NCBI GenBank assembly: GCA_977006965.1
Contig: OZ345369.1
Coordinates: 682,001 to 746,000 of the forward strand
Origin: Phymatolithon calcareum
Taxonomy: Eukaryota > Rhodophyta > Florideophyceae > Hapalidiales
Length of the DNA stretch: 64,000 bases
Reading direction: 5' to 3'
The notes below the pieces were generated by a model. That model ran no database searches. It was not told the origin of the DNA and saw nothing but the letters and a program-made list of their open reading frames with translations. A program made the position numbers and the translations under genes. Positions within the stretch are counted from its first letter, which is position 1; each line of letters begins with the position of its first letter. Of the stretch, positions 1 to 11,629 are shown piece by piece.

Positions 1-784
1 TGCCCTCTTCTCCGGTGAGGGGAGAAGAGAACCGGTTAAATAGGCTAATTTCGCCCTCCAGCTTTCAAGCCTCCAGCTATAGCCTAAATTCGCAATCGCT
101 AAAAATCTAACTACCAGCTCTCGGGATGTTCTCGCATCCCTCGAGCTATATCATTGGGTTGCGTGGCTTCCCATGAGATCAGCTCTGGTAAGCTATGCCA
201 TGAAATGTTTACACCTCCCCCAGCCCCTGTGTGGACAACCTCAATTCTCTCTACCTTCTCCGAGATCTTCGCATCTGTTTCACTCAATGTATTTTCCCGC
301 ACTGCGTCCGTTCTTGCCTGTCTTGAGATACTCAAATTGTCAGTCGACACCATTGCCCACGCTTCAAAATTACATTTAGAAATCCCATGGAGCAGAAGTA
401 CATGGCACGGCAGTTATTGTTCCTCAGCAAAAACTCCATGACGTCGTGCAGTAATGTTATAATAAGGATGTTTCATACTGAATCCCTCGAGCAGCCATGT
501 TGTGCCGGAATCTCAACATGCGGCATCTAATCGCCATCGCCCGTGTCATCAGTGCATCGATTTGCAACTGTGGTCCAATACAGGATGTTGTCGAGGACGA
601 CATTGCTTCACTTAGCCCAATAATCGGACCAGAACAGGAAATAGAGGCTACTGATTGTTCTCCTGTCCACCAGCTGGGATTCGTTCTCTCTGGTGGATTT
701 GTTTACGCGAAGTCCACTGCCAATGATATCATACAAGTGCTGTCGCTCGTCATGTCAAACCTCCTACTGTTAACATTGAAAAAT
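1..784. other. Left edge, no recognised gene
   Basis: I see no recognisable gene here. The minus strand holds an 80-codon open stretch (111-353) and the plus strand a 122-codon one (497-865). The latter runs into the MULE end that starts at 785, so it is not a conserved gene. Neither has a recognisable domain. An exon of a gene lying to the left of the window cannot be excluded. Confidence 0.4.
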
Positions 785-2148
785 GAGGAAATTCGCTGCA
801 TGGACCGAAAAAGGTGGCAAAATTCGCTAAATCGGCACCCTTGCAAAAACTACTACTCGTTATGATTTCAGCTAGACAGCTGCTTATCATTACACGTAAT
901 TAAGAGAACTTATTGAGAAGGTACCATGTGTCCCAACTTGAGGAAAGTCGGCACGTTTCTAATCGCATTATACTAGCATCGAGAGTTGTCAGTTATCTTA
1001 TTCAGAATTGCATAATATCACGTCAATTGCTCGTGCCACTTCATTCTCTTCAGTAGGGGTCCATGTGGGCTTCTTCAGGGTTCTACTGAGTGTACCAATT
1101 GCCCATGCTCCTTGACTAGTCAATGACTACCCATATCTTCAATCAGCTTCCTTATTATTACACTACTAATCCGCTACGCAAAGTACTCTGCACCTCGTCG
1201 CATTCGACTGCTAAGCTAACTCACAACGCTCTCGCCCGAACCGTCTGAACTCATGGAGAAGATGGAGCTCGTGCTAAGGGTGGGTGACTGCCCTGGAGCA
1301 AACTTTGACGACGTTGTCAACCTCGTAATCGCCCACAACACGTCTATTGGCAAGGCACTTCGATGGGCAAGTTCCTCACGCCTTGCTGCTACAAGAAGCA
1401 CCAGGAAAATTCCTCTGAGCGGAGAAGCCGCTTGTGGAGCCAGAGGTCATCGAAAGTGACATGCTGAAGTTTGTTGTTAGCAGCCAAGTGACACCATTCC
1501 CTGTGGTAGTTAACAGCGACTACCGCGCTACATGCTCTTGCCGCTACTTTGAAGAGCACCAGCGGCCATGTATCCACGTTGTAGCTGCACTTTTGTACTG
1601 TTCTAGACGCTTGGCGCAGCATCGAGTCGCGTTCGACCCGTGAAACAAGATCTGGTGTGGGACCCATGGCTATTGATAACGTGGGCCAAGCAACACGAGG
1701 GTATCATCATTCGTGTTGCAGTCACTGGTTACCAGCTAGTACAGGATGATTTGGTTCCGTGTGACCTTGTCGCTAAGCTGGGCCGCAAGCGCAAGAGGCC
1801 GTACTTCCCGTCCGAAATGAGGTCCCGTCACGGCTCCTCGTGCAGAAACAACGGTCACTTCTCGCAGACATGCGCCAAGCAGAACATCCGCAATATTGTT
1901 GAGGCGAAGCGAAAACACATCGACAAAGCGGCTCAGTCCATGATAATTGAGCTCACCGCCTGCGATGACGGAGATGCTACTTGCGACGAGGAGCTGAAGC
2001 ATAGAGTTGTGCATGAAATAAATATTATTTTTTTGATAAGTTTATTTCTATGGAGTGCTCTGTGTATCATAACGAGTAGTAGTTATTGCAAGGGGTGCCG
2101 ATTTAGCGAATTTTGCCACCTTTTTCGGTACATGCAGCGAATTTCCTC
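785..2148 (+). mobile_element. Non-autonomous Mutator-like element, copy C
   Basis: The ends are near-perfect inverted repeats of about 82 bp (785-866 and 2066-2148), with two mismatches and one single-base indel. Both begin GAGGAAATTCGCTGCATG. The same GAGGAAATTC terminus occurs on the two MULE copies at 44.8-52.7 kb, so this is one family. The interior carries a decayed gene with a SWIM finger and a zinc knuckle but no DDE core. The 10 bases flanking each end agree at only about 6 positions, so the target-site duplication is decayed or absent. Long inverted ends plus SWIM/knuckle coding point to the MULE superfamily. Confidence 0.8.
1253..2020 (+). pseudogene. MULE-derived protein relic (N terminus, SWIM, zinc knuckle)
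   Basis: This is a decayed coding region inside MULE copy C, split over several frames. It starts at the ATG at 1253 with an N-terminal segment (MEKMELVLRVGD) shared with the copies at 44945 and 46387. A SWIM-type zinc finger follows at about 1530-1600 (CSC, then CIH after 10 residues). A CCHC knuckle follows at about 1840-1875 (SSCRNNGHFSQTC, one Cys replaced or shifted). In intact MULE transposases the SWIM and knuckle lie C-terminal to the DDE core. Here the core is missing, so the element cannot supply its own transposase. It is an internal-deletion derivative rather than a host gene. Confidence 0.65.
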
Positions 2149-3157
2149 ATAAAAGAACTGTAACTAGTGCATAAACTCTTCTATGATATTGCCCTTTCAA
2201 GGGACTTAACTTTACACGTATTTAATAATATAGTCACTTTGCAAGGTGCACTTGGATCCAAGTTTTGTGCACATCCTCGAATTCGTCTGACAAGCTCCCG
2301 TGACAACGTTCCCGCACAACTCGCCATGAAATAATGGACAAGAAGGAGCTCTTGCTACATGTGACAGACTATGCAAGAGCATCAGCGGCAGTGAAATCAC
2401 ATCGTCGCTGCGCTTTTGTGCGGTGCTAGGCCCAGCATCAGGTCTTGTTCGACCCGTGATAACAAGAACAGGTTCGAGTACGTATGGATGCTGAGAGCGT
2501 GGTCCATGCGTGCCATTTGAAAGGGCCGTTTGATGGCCCACTTTTCGCAGCATGTGCTCAATACGCGACCTATAGAATGCTTTCGATTGCTCTTGGAATC
2601 CTGGACGAAGAAGATTTTGGCAATTTGATTTGGTTTATTAATCATTTGAAGTCTGAGACCCATTCTATACCGGATGAAAACGTGAAGTGAGCATGTTGCA
2701 TCCAAAGTTAAATTTAGAATGATTGATCAGCAAAGATTTGTATCATAACACGCAACATGTCCGCTTCATGTGTTTGCTTCAATTCACGGAACCTCCTGGA
2801 GAACATTTTCAGGTCACATGAAATATCTTTGGCGGGAATGAAGCTTGATTCGCGGATACATGGTACTAGAAGCGCTTTTTCAGTTAAAATTCAAACATTA
2901 TCCACATATGAGAAGAAGAGGCTAACGCTAGGGGTTTACAACAGTCTGCTGGCTATCTTACGCAAATGCTAATACTATCAGTGATACTATATGCATTTTT
3001 CAACGACATTAACGTCCCCAGGGCACTATTCATCGGCGATGTCGATCTCCGGTTCGCGGCCGATCGACGATCACGATGAGCAGAAACGAAAGCGGGCACT
3101 TGCACTCCTTGTGCATGCGGCCATACAATCGCATCGTGGCAGTGCCGACGCAATTCT

Positions 3158-4092
3158 GTGGTTAATCACCTTTCAAACGTCAACAAAAAGGGTCATTGCG
3201 ACGACGCAGGACATGTTTTCCACGAGCATCCGCCTACCTTACGGACGAGCAATTTCAGAGAACCTTTCGCATGTCACGAAATGCGTTTGATCTTTCGCTT
3301 GAAAAATGCAGCCCTGAATTGGATCGGAACGAAACACAAGCTGCGCGATCAAGAGGCGGAGTAATCAGCCCAGCAGTACGATTGGTCGTTTGTTCAAGAA
3401 TGCTGGCAGAGCAAGCTACGTTAACCTAGTAATGCTTTTCAAAATTTCGGTGCCTATCATTTACGACATTTTAAGGGGCACACTTTGTGTTTTGCATTCC
3501 AAACTTTCTATGGCACGATTTGAAAATGAAGATGATGAAAACCTAAGAAGCTTAGCAATCGGATTTGCAGAGTCTCGTCAACCACCCAGCCCGATATAAG
3601 GATGCGTTGGTGCGCTGGACGGTATTGCCATACAAATCACACAAACGAAGAGAAGTATATGCAAAGGAACTTCTACTGCAGAAAAGGCATGTTCTGTTTC
3701 TCCATCCAGGCCGTGGTGAATGCCAAGTACGAATTCATGTACATGTCCGCTGCATGCGCAGGCAGCACACATGATAGTGTTGCCTTCGGATGCAGAGGTC
3801 TATTCAAAAGATTAGTGGAAATTGGGCTCCGGTTTGGTTATTTCATTGCAGGTGCCGCGGCATTCAAATGCATATTTGGAGTCATTACTCTATGGACCAA
3901 ACTCAGTGCCAATATCCAGAGAAGGGGGTTTATCGCGATTCTTTTAATTTCTTCCACTCGTCACTACGTGTGCAACTGAAGCAAGCCTTCGGGATTTTAG
4001 TCCGAAGATGGGGAATATTGTGGAAACCTCTTGAATTTGAGCTATCTTCCGCGCCGCGGATCGTGTCTGTCTGTATTAGGCTTCACCATTAG
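3158..4092 (+). pseudogene. Harbinger-type DDE transposase (DDE_Tnp_4), decayed
   Basis: Fragments in three frames line up in order with PIF/Harbinger transposases. At 3220-3430 is the N-terminal helix region (LTDEQFQRTFRMSRNAFDL). At 3400-3600 is a helix-turn-helix-like block (FKISVPIIYDILRGTL). At about 3600-3650 is the first catalytic Asp in GALDGIAIQI. At about 3755-3790 is the second Asp in CAGSTHDSVAF. At about 3945-4060 is the third block (FNFFHSSLRVQLKQAFGIL), where the residue that is Glu in active enzymes (VEQAFG type) reads Lys. Frameshifts and the lost acidic residue make it inactive. The matching Myb-like partner lies convergently downstream. Confidence 0.7.
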
Positions 4093-4349
4093 TGTATTGA
4101 TCATGACTCCGTTTCAGTAAGGCCTTCAATGACTGTGAAAGAACGTCAAATGGCGAATAGGGCTTTCAAGCGGTGGTTGTACGTAGCGACATCTCACAGA
4201 GTCTGTGAAAATGGGCAAAATGGGCGACGTAGAGATTTAGAGTCTTTAAACCTTCGAGAATAACTCAAACAAAAGCTTAAAGAAAGCTATGTTACGAGGC
4301 CGGTAGTGATTTAACATATTCAGTAAAAATGGATTTATTTGATCAACTC

Positions 4350-5895
4350 CTACATGTCCTCAATAGACTGGAACAAAGATGAAATCTGCTTATCGATAAT
4401 GGTGCCCATAATTTCTGGCTGGGAAGAATCGACTTCGAGTTCTTTCCTCATTTGAATATACTGTTTGAGAGTGGCAATTTTAGAGGCCATATCCGTATGG
4501 TCGTGTGCCGAGCTAGGCGTAAGAAGCGCTTTAGTTGCAGCAGCCACTGAATTTGCAGCTTCTTGCCTTGCCGCATTGCTTGCATTTGACATTTCCAGCG
4601 CGACATCAGTTTGCCGAAGTTTTTTTCTTGCGCATGTACTGCCTCGTGATGGAGGATCGTAGTCATCGTCATCGTACGCTATACCTGGATGTCCTGCTTT
4701 TCTCGTGAAGTTCAGCAAATCAGTGATCTCACCATTTGGACCGTTTCGTAGCGCTGCAAACAAAATACAAAAACGCTTTCCCTCTGCGCTGAGTGCCGTC
4801 GTTCGGGCTGCTGTGCAAACGAATCTCGAAAATGGAATATCCTCCCAGTTATCATTTTGACCAGATGCCGTCCAATTTTTGTACGACAATGTGAAAAGAC
4901 TTCGAACTTCAAAGTACTTCTCCATTAGCTTGGGGCCGAAATAGTGACATGCGGGAATCGCTGATGCGTTAATAGCGGCGTCTACGAAGCCACTGCTGCA
5001 AGCGCTTATGTCCAGTGATAGGTTTTTGCCATGATCATTAAACTCTTTCTCTAGAATCGTGCTCCAAAAGTCATCTTGTCCAATGCCCGAGTCTAGTTGC
5101 GGCCTGTTCAGGCTTCCTGGTGATTGAATCAACGCTGTTCGTGCTGTTTCTCTTGTAGTAAGAACCGCAATAAGGCGGGCGAATTCAGAGATGGAAAATG
5201 CTGGTACCGTATGACAGCCTTGCCTCCCACGCGGTGCTACTGTTCGTGTTTGGGGATCTTTTGCCTCAATATTAGCCTGCGGAGGAGCGCGGAAAACGCG
5301 TCGCATCTGGTTTTCTGGCAGTGCAAAACATTCGACCTGTGAGGGTCAAATGCCAATTCCCAATTTGCTTTGACGCCTTTTACCAGCTCTGCAATGTGTA
5401 GCATAAGCCTGCAAACAATCTCTCGCTTAGTATCGGACTGTACAACCTTTGAGGAACACGCTTTCGCCAAACAGCGCAGACTGAGTGATCCGGACTTTTG
5501 CAGTACTTCCTGGGCCCAAAGAAAAGTGAATGCCATATCGCGGGGGGCTGGGATCTCAAAACTCGTGACAGGGGTCGGATTGAATGATCCTTCCCAAGGT
5601 GATGTATCGGATAGATAAGATCACTCTTGTTGAGATGATGCATTTGTCCCGGAGGACATGGTTGGTGCATTAGGCGCTGTGTCACCGTCTTTTGTGCCAT
5701 CGTGCAGAGTTTGTGGAACAGAGTTTGATGAATTTGGCATTGGAAGTGCACCTGACTCGTTAAGTTCCCCTTGCAGTGTGGGTGTCGCTGTAGTCCGCAC
5801 GGAATGCACACTCGGAATTGATGACTAGAGCCGCGGGAGTACATGATGCGGTTGCCCGGCTTCTCCTGACGGATTGAAGTTAGAACGAGATGCAC
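4350..5895 (-). pseudogene. Myb/SANT-like partner gene of the Harbinger element
   Basis: The minus strand holds overlapping open stretches. The longest (5306 down to 4350, 318 codons) ends at a natural stop just inside the element. It contains the acidic, tryptophan-containing segment DDFWSTILEKEFNDHG, a conserved middle (FEVRSLFTLSYKNW), and an Ala-rich helical C terminus ending QISSLFQSIEDM. Upstream coding continues in other frames at 5237-5536 (LAKACSSKVVQSDTKREIV) and 5621-5809, so either introns or frameshifts separate exons. In Harbinger elements the second gene encodes a Myb-like protein that helps move the transposase to the ends. The Myb assignment here is by position and weak motif, not by a clear triad of tryptophans. 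Confidence 0.45.
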
Positions 5896-6720
5896 TTGCC
5901 CGGAAAGATTCGCTGATGCACCATATCCAACATCAGCAACATCGGATGGTTCGCATTATGGTGAGGCAATTAGTGGAGCCGGCCATTGTTATGAGTTCGC
6001 CATGGCACTAGATTTTCATCATAATGTTGGTTTGTTGAGTTGGATGGGGAATTGAATAATGTGCAGCAATTGAATAGGGAACGGTGGAGGTGAATTCTCC
6101 CGCCATTTTTGGTGCTCTCACAGAAGTCTTACACTGGAATCTGAGTAGAACAGATGTGTTGCAGTATAGAATGGTTCTTCAGAAATGCGTATCATAAGGT
6201 TGGATGCAACATGCTCACTTCACGTCTTCATCCGGTATAGAATTGGACTGATATTGATATACTTGCTGATAGTTTTGTCATCATATCCGACAGAAAGAAA
6301 AGCCTTATAGCTGCGCTTCTTGACACGTTTCCATCCGTTGCAACAGCATTATACATCAAACATTTGGACAATAATGTAAGGAAGAGAGTCATTCTGTTAT
6401 TCGGCCAATGCGGTGAATCGCTGAAAAGACTTTTGATCTAGGAAACGTTCAATAAATATTGCATGAAACTAGTGCAGTTAATGCAGATGTAGCCACAGAC
6501 TTGCAGCAGAGTAATAGAGAATTGTTGCCGAGCAGTACGGTATGCGGGAGGCGGTTTGGCATTACTATTTACAACATGGCTGGTGTTTTCAATTCGTGGA
6601 TTAGGCAGTCCATACCCGAGCTGCCCACATTAAAGTTGATCTCTGTTCTATCAGCGAAGGTCTCAAATTAATATTCGACAGAAGGCATGAAGTTTCTCAG
6701 TATGATAGTGCACCACTGTT

Positions 6721-8199
6721 GATCATATCGATACACGTGGCATTTATCATAAGAAGATATTTTTGTGTTAGTGATCATACTTCAATCTCGCGCCGACATA
6801 TATACACGCGCCGAACTTCTTGTTCAGGAGAAGAAGGGCAGAAGGAGACGCGCACACTTATCTTGCTTCTGTTTATTCTTTCGTCTTGTTTCGTTTCCGG
6901 GGTTCGACGCCACACTCTAATAAATACCGGAGGCTCGTCCCTTTCCTCTGGGGGTTTCTGCCCGCTACTATTGCCGCGTGCGCGAGCACGCATTCTACCC
7001 TACATTGCGCTACGTGTCAAACGCTGTAGCATACAACAACCACTAAATGAGGTGTCCGTCCAAACTCGAGGAATTATAGCACGCTTTTTGCGCCACAGGC
7101 TGTCGGTTGCATGTGCACTACTCTGGAGGTAATGTTTGGTTCTCCGTGTGTTCATGGCTGTGGAACAATTCTGTACGTTCGTAGATTCATCCTCGAATCT
7201 TCGCTTCCATTCAGTGAATTCACTTGATATTGGTATCATAGAGCAACTTTTTTCAATGTTTATAATGGTTAGATTGTATTGAAGCCGTTACCAAATCTTA
7301 CTGGTCGTCTTCCTGGCAATCGTGATCATATGTCATTCGAAAGGCGCCCAAGAAGCAACGTGTGATATCAGGGTCTGCGTTTACTCTGTTAGTAACATGC
7401 GAGATTTGTAACTGACCAAGCCACAATAGGAGGTCTGGAAAGGAAATGTTAGAGACCCAGCGGCCTATTTATTTTACCAAAGATCAATAAATTGTTAGAT
7501 TTTTCAGCACTCGAAAAATTGATCTGCCCCTAACTACTGCAGTGTACATAATTTAAGTGTGCTTGTGCAAATTGACTATTCTAATTTCTTTGAGTGGGCA
7601 TTTTGATGCGCCACTTGGCGAGATCCTTTCACATCACGTTAGCCAATGATCAATGAGGACCTCTGAGAGTGTTTTGTACAAGTAGCTAGCCCAGTTCACG
7701 TAGTTTAGCGAGGGGAGAAAAGACATGAACAAACACCCGACACACACCCAACATAACACAATAGGGTAGAAAATCATCGAATCTACGGGCACTCGTTTCC
7801 GAACAAACGAACCCCGCACAGACGGCTTTACTGTGGGGGGTGTCATCTAGTGCTCCTATGCGACACACTGAACGACGCAGTAGCAACTCGTACGTTACAT
7901 TATAATAGTACATGCTGCAAAGTTGGTGATTATACAAGTATTTTTCTCTTGCAATGATACTAGTGACTTCTAATTCCACTTTGGGGCTAGACAAACAGTG
8001 TTTCTAGTATTATAGCAGGGCGTTAATCCTGCTATCTAATTGTAAAACAAAGATTTCTTCTCTTCTGCCGCTCGTAATTAAAATATCCCTCGCGAATAAA
8101 CTACGATGATTCGATGTTTCGCAAGTCCTCGAGCAAGGACAGAATGATGAATTGATTTCCTTACCGCTCAATTCTTCCGTTTCGCACTAATGAACTATA
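6721..8199. other. Intergenic, no gene recognised
   Basis: No coding signal was recognised. 6766-7038 looks promoter-like: a TATA box (TATATACACG near 6798), then a pyrimidine-rich tract, AATAAA near 6923, and TG...CA-like limits. That would suit a solo LTR, but no 5-bp target duplication was found. The remainder is featureless AT-rich sequence. Confidence 0.35.
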
Positions 8200-8396
8200 A
8201 TTGCTCGAACCCCTTGTGCAATGCAGAAAACACATTCCGAAACGCCGCTTGGAGCGAAATTAGGAGAAAAATATGCGTCAAAGTCTGCACCACAAACAGG
8301 CACACCTGAGATTCGAACCCAGAACCTTTCTCATGGCCGCATGCGCGTACCTTCAGAGATATACTATCACTATACCACAGGTGGTGGACTGGACAT
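8200..8396 (-). mobile_element. tRNA-derived SINE relative
   Basis: Read on the minus strand, the segment opens with an A-box-like TGGTATAGTGA (near 8375) and has a B box GGTTCGAATCTC (near 8312). A non-tRNA body of about 100 bp follows. The head CCACCTGTGGTATAGTG is shared with the full SINE copies at 29.1 and 30.4 kb, but the middle and tail differ, so this is a diverged member or another SINE using the same tRNA-like head. No target duplication is evident. Confidence 0.5.
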
Positions 8397-10977
8397 AATC
8401 TAAACAACAGGGTTCTATTACTACTTAGTCTTCTCAACACTCGAAACTCTTCAAATCCAGTTGGCGTCCACAACAACCATCATCGAACTCTATGCTGGTG
8501 CTCTTTTCCCTTCCAAGACAGCCCGGAAAATAGCCCTACGCATCCATGATGAAAAAAGGGTATGAGTGTTGCATGCAGAACTCCTACACAAAGTTTTTTG
8601 CAATTAACGGGTTTCGGAAGATTACCCAGTCCCAGTACGACACCTGTCCATTCCGTTTTTGAGTTACAGACACAGACTGCCGGAAGTGCAGATTTGCACG
8701 CGGAGCAGAAATTTGTTGAACAATAAGCAGTGATGTACCGAGCCTTTGGTCCCTTCTCCACGCACTCCTCCCTCAGGAAAGTCATACCTCTTATTTTCGT
8801 CTCTTTTTGGACCTAGATAGTGCTTCAAATGTTTGAAACTAGAAATAGCCTCGGTACGCCAAAAGGTCACAAGAAGCTCATCTTAGGAAATAACGCATGT
8901 TCCACTTGCTAAGAGATGAATAATTGATACGTTCTTTGAACATTCATATTATTTCATCTGTTGTCCAGGCGGCAATTCGCGCGAATACTGAAGCCACTAA
9001 GACCAAAATCAATGGAGAACTGTAAATCTTATTTAGCAGATAGGAATCCTTTTTCTACACCTTTGAGGTTCCATAGTACACAATCAAGTCTCTTTTTGAT
9101 TCCATTTATGCATACAAAGTTATTTAAGCTCCTTTTCGCCGTATTCTTCTGCTGCACACAACTCTGCCTTACGTATTAATTTCTAGGCTTAAACCGAATG
9201 AACAGAGTCTCACGTAGTTTAGAGACGTGTTACGACAGTTTCCATGGTGAAAATACACTCTGCGATGACACTACTTATAACGTGGGTGCAACTACAGTGC
9301 ACACATCCCTTCGCTTCCCAATCAACGTTAAAAATCTAGGAAGCGGCACAAAGGTTAGTCAATATGCAATAAGCGCCAAAGCACTCTCAGGATACTTTCT
9401 TCACGTTTCCCTGCTTTCTTACCTGGCGGGTATGATGATATTTTCGGGCAATAGCATCGTGCACCTATTCACTTCTATTAGTCCCGCACTGAAAACTTTT
9501 CCAGTTCACTGTCATACTTCGTTTTTCGGATCTCCATGTTACTACCCTGACTGTTGCGCGGTTTAGTAAAGGGGACAGGGAATCCGACTCTTGAACATAA
9601 GGAGAGCTCTTATGAAAGGTTAAGCATCCAATTCCAGCGCTTCATCTCGGTTTTCGGCGCTTTATTTAACCCAGGGTCTACAGAGAAGGAATCCCGTCCC
9701 ATTGTCGTTACTGTTAAGCTCTCCAACGGCGTATCCCTTGGATGATCTGCGATTCGTAGCGTTCTGTAGTCATTTGAAATGGCATGCTTCGGCGTCCGAG
9801 CACCGGTGCGAAGAGGTCTTATTGCGATTGAACGATGCCGATATATATGGAAATGAGGCCGCAGCCTGCCGAATAGTGTCTTACGACAGGAGCGAGGGGT
9901 CTATGCATCGTCAAACGCTTGCGTATCCAGCTCTCTTCAATCTTTTCTTCCGTACGCCTTGAATCTTTCTTCCTCAATTCTTGGTTATGTTCTGTTAATG
10001 CTCTTGTTGGTACTTGTCCTGAGCTCTCTTGTATTTCTTCGAAACGTTTCAGAATAACACATGCGGAGTACGCCATCATTCTTCTGCTCAACAATTCTCT
10101 CCGCTATTCAAGTTCAAATAGTGTCCGCTTGCCATTCATGCTTCTGTTTGCTTCTCTCTCTCTTTCAAGCGTCCAGTTTTCCACATTTTCCTCGGTGATC
10201 TCTCCCCTTGCATAAATCTTGGATTTCTTACTTCGCGATTACGACAACACTGGAAAAATACCTAGCTCTGAGCGACAATTCGATGTACACTGGAGAGAAA
10301 AGAGATTCGTCTTTGCCAGGTTTACTTCAATGCAGTCAACGTATCTCGAAATGTTAGTATTTCTCATCCATTTAAAAGCTTTATTCGCATTTTCCATACA
10401 AAGGAGGTCATCTATCGTCATGACGCAAGATCAGACGTTTTTTATCACCCCGATGGCTCATCCGCCCATACGGCGAAAGATTTTCATTCTTCTGATATAA
10501 AATAAACACGTTCTGTCTACAATTTTAGCTCTTTTTACAGTTCGTGCGACAAAGCGCACAGGACAGCTGTCCTTCTGGCGCTGTGAGCTCGAATTCTGCG
10601 CGTTTATTGATAGTATCGCGTCTTTGAAAAAATCTTTTGAAAACGGGAAATAAGCATATTTCCAGCCTGTCTTTGAGCTTTCCACTTTTATATCGAAAAA
10701 ATTCGAAATCCCACTTTAACATCTATTGGAAACTGGGAATTCATCCCGAAAGGATTTGATCTGAGAGAACAAAGAAGATTGGACATGATAATCGAAGAAT
10801 ATCTGTTCTTCTTTCAAGACAACATGATTTTCAGGACAGTTCGAGAAAGGCCAGAGTGCAGAGGCCCGTGATATCTCGTGGAAGAGACAAGGCAGGTAGA
10901 AATAGGAGAGGTATAGCCCGTATATTCCTAAGACTGTGAGGCTTTTAAATGAACCTCTCCACTTTTCATATATCGGG
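8397..10977. other. Intergenic, no gene recognised
   Basis: This 2.6-kb AT-rich stretch has only random-looking open frames up to about 120 codons. None has a recognisable domain, and no repeat or structured element stood out. Confidence 0.4.
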
Positions 10978-11120
10978 AAGACTTCCTCCGCGCACCTGTG
11001 AGTAAATTTCGGTATGATGCAGGCAAGAATGTTGATATTGCCGGTTCGATTCCTGTCGCACGAACAATATTCGCGACCATCGAGAATGAATCCCGGCCAA
11101 GAATATTTGGATGTCCCCTG
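10978..11120 (+). mobile_element. 5'-truncated SINE fragment
   Basis: The stretch from 10985 matches the SINE family seen at 29140 and 30415: CTCCGCGCACCTGTG, then TTTCGGTATGATGCAGGCA, then the B box CCGGTTCGATTCCTGTC near 11040. The A-box part and the (AAAC)n tail are absent, so it is a truncated, diverged copy. 11121-11629 downstream holds nothing I recognise. Confidence 0.6.
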
Positions 11121-11629
11121 GCGTCTATTTTACGGAACTTTCAAAATTCAATTGCAACTTTTTCTAACTTTAGGAATGAAAGTTTATTCACTCTCGGTGC
11201 AGTCAAAGACATGAAGCTCATTGATCATCTCTACGTGTCCGGTATAGCAATTGCTACCCGTGCATGAGCACCGTCAACCTTTGTGAACGACGAACGAACA
11301 AGCCCTGTGTTCATACACTTGCAGAAATTGCATCCATTCTGCAAAGTATAAGGGCACAGCAGCTCTTCTGTCTCCTTTTCGTTGATGCTAGATGTGTCCC
11401 GACAAGACTAACAGAAACTAATTTCCCTCTTTGAAGTCCCGAAGCGATGTCGATCGTAGTGCGAGTTGTACAAGTTTTCGTTCAGCTGCGTCGACAGCCC
11501 TTCGAAAAAGTTGGACTTGCTCATTTTTCGTATCCTTGCGGCTGAACTTCTGAGTTTAACAACTTGCTGCCAACGACGCAAATTGCCAACTGAAAATTAT
11601 TGACACGGAACAGCAATCTTTTATGCATT

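Larger units (their letters stand above)
2662..6243. mobile_element. PIF/Harbinger-type DNA transposon with 44-bp inverted ends
   Basis: The inverted repeats at 2662-2705 and 6200-6243 are 44 bp long with one mismatch (ATTCTATACCGGATGAA and onward). They enclose a decayed DDE transposase on the plus strand and a Myb/SANT-like second gene on the minus strand. This convergent two-gene layout is the usual composition of PIF/Harbinger elements. The element interrupts the MULE relic between two conserved blocks. A 3-bp TWA target duplication is not evident. The outer boundary may extend a few bases, because TGAGACC and its partial counterpart lie just outside the left and right ends. Confidence 0.7.
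2334..6720 (+). pseudogene. MULE transposase relic, copy D, split by a Harbinger insertion
   Basis: This is the catalytic region that the other MULE copies lack, in two pieces. 2334-2490 repeats the family N terminus and a scrap after the SWIM region. 2510-2660 reads as the first catalytic block (LSIALGILDEEDFGNLIWF, then INHLK). The other half resumes after the Harbinger element at 6244 with ILADSFVIISDRKKSLIAAL, the DR block that follows in MULE transposases. It continues to about 6671 with the NMAGVFNSWIR block, typical of the region upstream of the SWIM finger. Stops and frameshifts are present throughout. The insertion falls between two conserved blocks, so the two halves can be recognised as one interrupted gene. 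Confidence 0.7.

Noticed and set aside
6766-7038. Solo LTR
   Set aside because: TATA and AATAAA are suggestive, but no 5-bp duplication was found and there is no second copy in the window.
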